A stretch of DNA of 64,000 nucleotides, from contig CALEHQ010000028.1 of the NCBI GenBank assembly GCA_937876315.1, forward strand, positions 59,680-123,679. The letters are read 5' to 3'. Of the stretch, positions 59,955-64,000 are shown piece after piece. The first letter of the stretch is position 1, and the number at the start of each line of letters is the position of its first letter. Origin of the DNA: an uncultured Actinomycetes bacterium (GTDB lineage Bacteria; Actinomycetota; Acidimicrobiia; Acidimicrobiales; Acidimicrobilacustridaceae). A program made the position numbers and the translations under genes. The notes below the pieces were generated by a model. It was not told the origin of the DNA and made no database searches. It saw only the letters and a program-made list of their open reading frames with translations.

Positions 59955-60854
59955 ATGAGACATCTTCTTGAGGTTGATGACCTCTCCACAACTGAATTAG
60001 GCGACATCCTCGATCTCGGTGGGGCTGCCACCGTTCCGCGCAGCCTCGACGGGCTCGGCATGGCGCTGCTGTTTGAGAAGCCTTCGGCGCGGACTCGCAA
60101 CTCTATGGAGATGGCAGTCGTGCAATTGGGCGGACACCCGCTCACTATTCGGCCCGACGAGGTTGGACTCGACACCCGTGAAACCGTCGAAGACGTCACC
60201 AGAACCTTGTGCTGCTATCACGCTGCAATCGGTGCTCGGGTATTTGAACATTCCAAACTCGAGCGCATGACGGCCGTGAGTTCGGTTCCGATCGTCAACA
60301 TGCTTTCCGACGAGGCCCACCCTTTGCAGGCCCTTGCTGATCTGCTCACCATCGCAAACGAGTTTGGCGGCGTCGCCGGACTCGCCGGCCGTACTGTGGC
60401 CTACATCGGCGATGCGAACAATGTTGCTCGGAGCCTTTCCCTGGGCGCAGGAATGGTGGGAATGTCGGTGCGTGTCGCGACACCTGTTGGTTTTGGATTT
60501 TCCGAAGCCGACGTTGCACGCATCATCGCAACCGGCACCGATTTCGTCGCTACCAACGATCCGTTCGAAGCTGTTGCCGGTGCCAGTGTCGTGTACACCG
60601 ATGTCTGGACCTCAATGGGTCAAGAAGATGAGTCGGCAAAGCGGCGTGAGTTGTTCGCGGGCTTCACTGTCACTGATGAACTCATGGATGCTGCTGCACC
60701 GGATGCGATCTTCATGCACTGTCTTCCTGCCCATAGGGGAGAAGAAGTGTCCGATTCAGTGCTCGAAGGGTCGCGTAGCCGCGTGTGGCCTCAGGCTGAG
60801 AACCGGATGCACGCAGCCCGCGGTGCACTCGTTTGGCTCATGGAGCAACGATGA
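59955..60854 (+). CDS. argF: Ornithine carbamoyltransferase
   Basis: ArgF (299 residues) makes citrulline from ornithine and carbamoyl phosphate supplied by carAB. The carbamoyl-phosphate loop reads FEKPSARTRNSMEMA, with Ala where most have Thr (STRTR). LSDEAHPLQALADL replaces the common HPTQ, TDVWTSMGQE marks the ornithine site, and HCLPAHRGEEV carries the catalytic Cys. The two changes are mild but worth noting, since acetyl- or succinylornithine carbamoyltransferases also differ in these loops. Operon context favours the ordinary enzyme. Confidence 0.92.
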   Translation: MRHLLEVDDLSTTELGDILDLGGAATVPRSLDGLGMALLFEKPSARTRNSMEMAVVQLGGHPLTIRPDEVGLDTRETVEDVTRTLCCYHAAIGARVFEHSKLERMTAVSSVPIVNMLSDEAHPLQALADLLTIANEFGGVAGLAGRTVAYIGDANNVARSLSLGAGMVGMSVRVATPVGFGFSEADVARIIATGTDFVATNDPFEAVAGASVVYTDVWTSMGQEDESAKRRELFAGFTVTDELMDAAAPDAIFMHCLPAHRGEEVSDSVLEGSRSRVWPQAENRMHAARGALVWLMEQR

Positions 60855-61339
60855 CAGACATTAAGGAACCATCGAAGTTGGGCAAGACACAGCGACAGCA
60901 CCTTGTAGCTCGGCTTATCGAGTCTCAAGTGATCGCGAATCAGCAGGCTTTGGTCGACCATCTCGCTGCCGAAGGCGTGATCGCAACCCAAGCCACTGTT
61001 TCTCGGGACCTCGAAGACCTCGGCGCAATCAAGGTCCGCATGCCCGGTGGCGAATCTGCGTATGCCATCCCGGCACTTCCCAAAGAACAGCGTGCTCCTG
61101 AAGATCATCTGCGCCGTGTATTCGGCGATTGGGTGGTCGAAGTTGCGACATCGGACAACCTCGTGGTGATTCGCACGCCTCCGGGTTCGGCTCATGTGGT
61201 GGCGTCGGCGCTCGATCGTTCGGGACTCGCAGGCATCCTCGGAACCGTGGCTGGTGACGACACAATCTTGATTGTCGTTGCCTCTGATGTCGGCGGCGCA
61301 GCAATCGCTGCACAACTTTCTGATCTCGCTGGACTCTGA
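60851..61339 (+). CDS. argR: Arginine repressor
   Basis: ArgR (162 residues) is the arginine-dependent repressor. The N-terminal winged helix shows KTQRQHLVARLIES and ATQATVSRDLEDLGAIKV, the recognition helix region. The C-terminal oligomerisation domain has GTVAGDDTILIV with the Asp pair that binds arginine. It probably binds the TGCA boxes before argC, so it would repress its own gene along with the operon. It overlaps argF by four bases; argG follows after 41 bases with its own ribosome-binding site. Confidence 0.95.
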   Translation: MTDIKEPSKLGKTQRQHLVARLIESQVIANQQALVDHLAAEGVIATQATVSRDLEDLGAIKVRMPGGESAYAIPALPKEQRAPEDHLRRVFGDWVVEVATSDNLVVIRTPPGSAHVVASALDRSGLAGILGTVAGDDTILIVVASDVGGAAIAAQLSDLAGL

Positions 61340-61380
61340 GTTCAGCATCTCAAAACATTCGAATCAACGAAGGAAGAGCA

Positions 61381-62580
61381 ATGGCACAACGAGTGGTACT
61401 GGCATACAGCGGCGGTCTCGACACCTCAGTCGCAGTTCGCTGGATGATCGAGAACTACGGAGTTGAGGTAATCACTGTCGCGTGCAACCTTGGACAAGAA
61501 GGCGACTGGGAAGGACTCCAGGCGAAGGCGTTTGCTGCAGGTGCGGTCGAAGCAATCGTCGTTGATTGTCGCGAGCAATTCGCCGACGAGTTTCTTGCGC
61601 CTTCGCTCAAGGCCAACGCGTTGTACGAGGGCAAGTATCCGCTCGTCTCGGCACTCTCGCGGCCAGTCATTGTGAAGCATCTCGTCGAAGCGGCCCGTTT
61701 GCACGGCGCCGACTCGGTTGCTCATGGCTGCACCGGCAAGGGAAACGATCAGGTTCGCTTTGAAGTCGCAACACGGGCTCTCGCTCCGGACCTTGAGATC
61801 CTCGCTCCCGTGCGCAACTGGGGCATGACGCGCGAAATGTCGATTGATTACGCCGAAAAGCACGACATCCCGGTATTGGCGACCAAAGAGAAGCTCTACT
61901 CAATCGACGACAACCTGTACGGCCGGGCCATCGAATGTGGCGAAATGGAAGACCCATGGGCACGCCCGCCCGAAGGGGTGTGGTCGATGACCACGGTCAA
62001 GGCCTCAGAATCTCGTGAGGTTGTCATCGGATTCGAACAGGGCATCCCCGTTTCGATCGATGGTGTCACCAAGTCGCTGGCATCGCTCATTGTTGAAATG
62101 AACGAAATTGTCGGTGGCTACGGCTGGGGTCGTCTCGATATGGTCGAAAATCGTCGAGTCGGCATCAAGAGTCGTGAAACCTACGAAGCGCCAGGCGCAC
62201 TCGCTCTCATCCTTGCCCATCAAGATCTCGAATCGCTGTGCCTCGAGCGCGATGTCATGCACGAAAAGCAGCGCCTCGAAGGTCGCTACGCCGATCTTGT
62301 GTACGACGGAATGTGGTACTCGCCACTTAAGAACGCGCTTGATGCGTTCGTCGATTCCACGCAGCAGTACGTCACCGGTGAAGTTCGACTCCGTCTTGAA
62401 CCGGGTCGTTGTTATGTGGTGGGTCGTCGAAGCCCTTGGAGTTTGTACGACTACGGCCTTGCTACCTACGACGCGGAAGATACGTTTAATCACGCCGATT
62501 CCGAAGGCTTCGTAAAGCTTTGGGGATTGGGTATTCAAACTTGGGCGGCTCGTCAATCGACCGCCACCAACGGAAAGTAA
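61381..62580 (+). CDS. argG: Argininosuccinate synthase
   Basis: ArgG (399 residues) joins citrulline and aspartate with ATP. VLAYSGGLDTSVAVRWM is the N-type ATP pyrophosphatase loop, SVAHGCTGKGNDQVRFE the citrulline/aspartate region, and VWSMTTVKASESREV and TYEAPGALAL follow. AAGGAAG stands before ATG 61381, and the 41-base gap to argR shows no promoter or operator of the argC type, so it is probably read from the argC promoter. Confidence 0.96.
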   Translation: MAQRVVLAYSGGLDTSVAVRWMIENYGVEVITVACNLGQEGDWEGLQAKAFAAGAVEAIVVDCREQFADEFLAPSLKANALYEGKYPLVSALSRPVIVKHLVEAARLHGADSVAHGCTGKGNDQVRFEVATRALAPDLEILAPVRNWGMTREMSIDYAEKHDIPVLATKEKLYSIDDNLYGRAIECGEMEDPWARPPEGVWSMTTVKASESREVVIGFEQGIPVSIDGVTKSLASLIVEMNEIVGGYGWGRLDMVENRRVGIKSRETYEAPGALALILAHQDLESLCLERDVMHEKQRLEGRYADLVYDGMWYSPLKNALDAFVDSTQQYVTGEVRLRLEPGRCYVVGRRSPWSLYDYGLATYDAEDTFNHADSEGFVKLWGLGIQTWAARQSTATNGK

Positions 62581-62586
62581 CAATCC

Positions 62587-63963
62587 ATGAGCACGCTCTG
62601 GCACGGTCGGTTCGAAGGTGGACCAGCTGAGGAATTGATGGCGTTCACCGTCAGTCTTCCCTTTGACTCGCGACTCGCCGCTGACGACCTCACTGGCTCT
62701 CGCGCGCATGTGCGTGGTCTCGCTCGTGCCGGAATCCTTACCGAGGACGAGTGTGCGTCTGTTCTTTCTGCACTCGATGCCGTTGAAGTTGAACTTCTGA
62801 ACGAAACGTTTGTCTTCGTTTCGTCGGACGAAGACATTCACACAGCGGTCGAGCGTCGTGTCACCGAAATTGCTGGTCCAGCTGGAGCAAAGCTTCATAC
62901 CGGTCGCAGCCGGAACGATCAGGTCGCAACCGACCTCCGCTTGTTCACTAAGCGTGAGATCGGCGTCGTCATCGACAAGACACTCGCGATGCAGCGGGTG
63001 TTGCTTGATCGCGCACAGGAAGTCGGCGAGGCCGCGGTTCCTGGATACACGCACTTGCAGCGTGCGCAGCCGGTATTGCTCGCACACCATCTGTTAGCGC
63101 ATGGCTGGGCGCTTTCTCGCGACATCGATCGACTCATCGACGCTCGTCGCCGACTCGACGTTTCACCCCTTGGGGCCGGCGCTCTCGCTGGTTCCTCGTT
63201 GCCACTCGATCCCGCGGCAACCGCCGAAGACCTCGGGTTTGCCGACGTGTTCGCAAACTCGCTCGATGCGGTGAGCGATCGCGACTTCGTCGCAGAATCG
63301 CTGTTTGATTTGGCGCTTCTTGGCGTCCATCTGTCGCGCCTCGCCGAGGAAATCATCCTGTGGTCCACCGACGAATTCGGATTCCTTGGTCTCGCCGACG
63401 CCTACTCAACGGGTTCTTCCATGCTTCCGCAAAAAAAGAACCCAGACATTGCGGAACTCACGCGTGGCAAGACCGGCCGACTCATTGGCAACCTCACTGG
63501 GCTCCTCGTCACGCTCAAGGCGTTGCCTCTCGCGTACAACCGTGACCTTCAGGAAGACAAAGAGCCACTGTTCGATTCTCTCGACACGGTGGTGCTTGCG
63601 CTCGGAGCAATGACTGGTCTCCTCGCGTCCTCCACCTTCAGACTCGATGTCATGGCCGAAGCAGCGAATGCGCCTACAGCGGCAGCAACTGATCTTGCAG
63701 AGTGGCTTGTATCGAATGGAACTCCGTTCCGTGATGCGCATGCCATCGTTGGCGCATTGGTGCGTAAGAGCCTCGACGAGGGAATCGCTCTCCGTGAACT
63801 TGTCGCGTCATCGCCTGAACTCGGCCCCGATGCGGTCTTCCTCGTTGACCCAGGAATTGCGGTCACTCGTCGGACGACGCCAGGTGGCGGCGGGCCCGAA
63901 CCCGTGGCCGCGCAGCTTAAGGCTTTCGCGACTCGAATCGCGGCTGACGAAGCCCGAAACTGA
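62587..63963 (+). CDS. argH: Argininosuccinate lyase
   Basis: ArgH (458 residues) releases arginine and fumarate. WHGRFEGGPAEELMAF opens the protein, HTGRSRNDQVATDLRLF and GYTHLQRAQPVLLAHHLLAHGWA are the first two conserved regions, and the signature GSSMLPQKKNPDIAELTRGK carries the flexible catalytic loop. Six bases separate it from argG. It completes arginine synthesis from glutamate within one operon. Confidence 0.96.
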   Translation: MSTLWHGRFEGGPAEELMAFTVSLPFDSRLAADDLTGSRAHVRGLARAGILTEDECASVLSALDAVEVELLNETFVFVSSDEDIHTAVERRVTEIAGPAGAKLHTGRSRNDQVATDLRLFTKREIGVVIDKTLAMQRVLLDRAQEVGEAAVPGYTHLQRAQPVLLAHHLLAHGWALSRDIDRLIDARRRLDVSPLGAGALAGSSLPLDPAATAEDLGFADVFANSLDAVSDRDFVAESLFDLALLGVHLSRLAEEIILWSTDEFGFLGLADAYSTGSSMLPQKKNPDIAELTRGKTGRLIGNLTGLLVTLKALPLAYNRDLQEDKEPLFDSLDTVVLALGAMTGLLASSTFRLDVMAEAANAPTAAATDLAEWLVSNGTPFRDAHAIVGALVRKSLDEGIALRELVASSPELGPDAVFLVDPGIAVTRRTTPGGGGPEPVAAQLKAFATRIAADEARN

Positions 63964-63966
63964 ACA

Positions 63967-64000
63967 ATGATCGATGAGTCGTCATCTCGCGATGAATCGT
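63967..64000 (+). CDS. Possible start of a further gene, cut by the window end
   Basis: Three bases after the argH stop, ATG 63967 opens a frame (MIDESSSRDES) that runs to the end of the window. Only 11 codons are visible, so neither reality nor identity can be judged. The close spacing would suit another member of the arg operon. Confidence 0.25.
   Translation, partial: MIDESSSRDES

Noticed and set aside
62005..63090. A 361-codon minus-strand frame opposite argG and argH
   Set aside because: Antisense shadow; both plus-strand genes are clearly intact.
1..64000. CRISPR array, prophage, insertion sequence, rRNA or tRNA genes
   Set aside because: I looked for regular spaced repeats, transposase motifs, terminal inverted repeats and tRNA-like arms and found none. 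A tRNA covariance search would settle the last point.

Overview
The window is a densely packed bacterial housekeeping region with 66 protein-coding genes that I can support. It holds no rRNA, tRNA, CRISPR array, phage or insertion sequence that I could find. The gene order points to an actinobacterium: alaS-ruvX-mltG-aroE-prepilin peptidase-aroC-aroK-aroB-aroQ-pepQ-efp-nusB-pyrR-pyrBC-carAB, an actinobacterial integration host factor (mihF) before gmk-rpoZ-coaBC-metK-priA, and argCJBDFRGH after pheST. The tgt-yajC-secDF start, the moderately high (not extreme) GC by eye and the class-1 PyrD suggest a deep branch such as Acidimicrobiia. That placement is inference, not a measurement.

Layout. 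1-3638: end of tgt, then yajC-secD-secF (protein export). 3670-9121: a short leader ORF, the (p)ppGpp enzyme rel, hisS and aspS. 9163-14200: rarA, three small membrane-type proteins of unknown function and alaS. 14200-22895: ruvX, mltG, the shikimate genes aroE/C/K/B/Q around a prepilin peptidase, a Pro-peptidase, efp and nusB. 22903-31923: a complete pyrimidine operon (pyrR-pyrB-pyrC-carA-carB-pyrD-pyrF) with an RNA control element at its head. 31967-37703: mihF, gmk, rpoZ, coaBC, metK, priA. 37716-38890 (minus strand): two methyltransferases. 38913-45462: def, fmt, rsmB, a MoaB/MogA-type protein and the riboflavin genes ribD-ribE-ribBA-ribH. 45470-49521: a VIT-type transporter (minus), hisG, a cold-shock-like protein, an ABC exporter pair and a DUF1844-like protein (minus). 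49522-52098: infC-rpmI-rplT and an RNA methyltransferase. 52154-55554: pheS-pheT. 55598-63963: arginine operon with its own repressor gene argR inside it.

How it works together. Most genes lie in operons whose stop and start codons overlap (ATGA, GTGA or a single base), so translational coupling is the rule. Where operons begin, a repeated architecture appears: a TANNNT -10 box about 6 bases before the ATG or GTG, which predicts leaderless mRNAs (rarA, aroC, mihF, def, hisG, argC, the VIT gene and others). Clear exceptions are pyrR, with a PyrR-binding loop and a terminator that lies inside the first pyrR codons, and infC, with a leader of about 300 bases and an ATA start codon.

Most noteworthy sites: the pyrR attenuator (22903-23036), the bidirectional promoter between def and a methyltransferase gene in which two -10 boxes share one TA step (38897-38906), the phased ARG boxes over a consensus-spaced promoter (55598-55644), the infC start, and the small ORF in front of rel. 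All functions are read from sequence motifs. No database search was possible.
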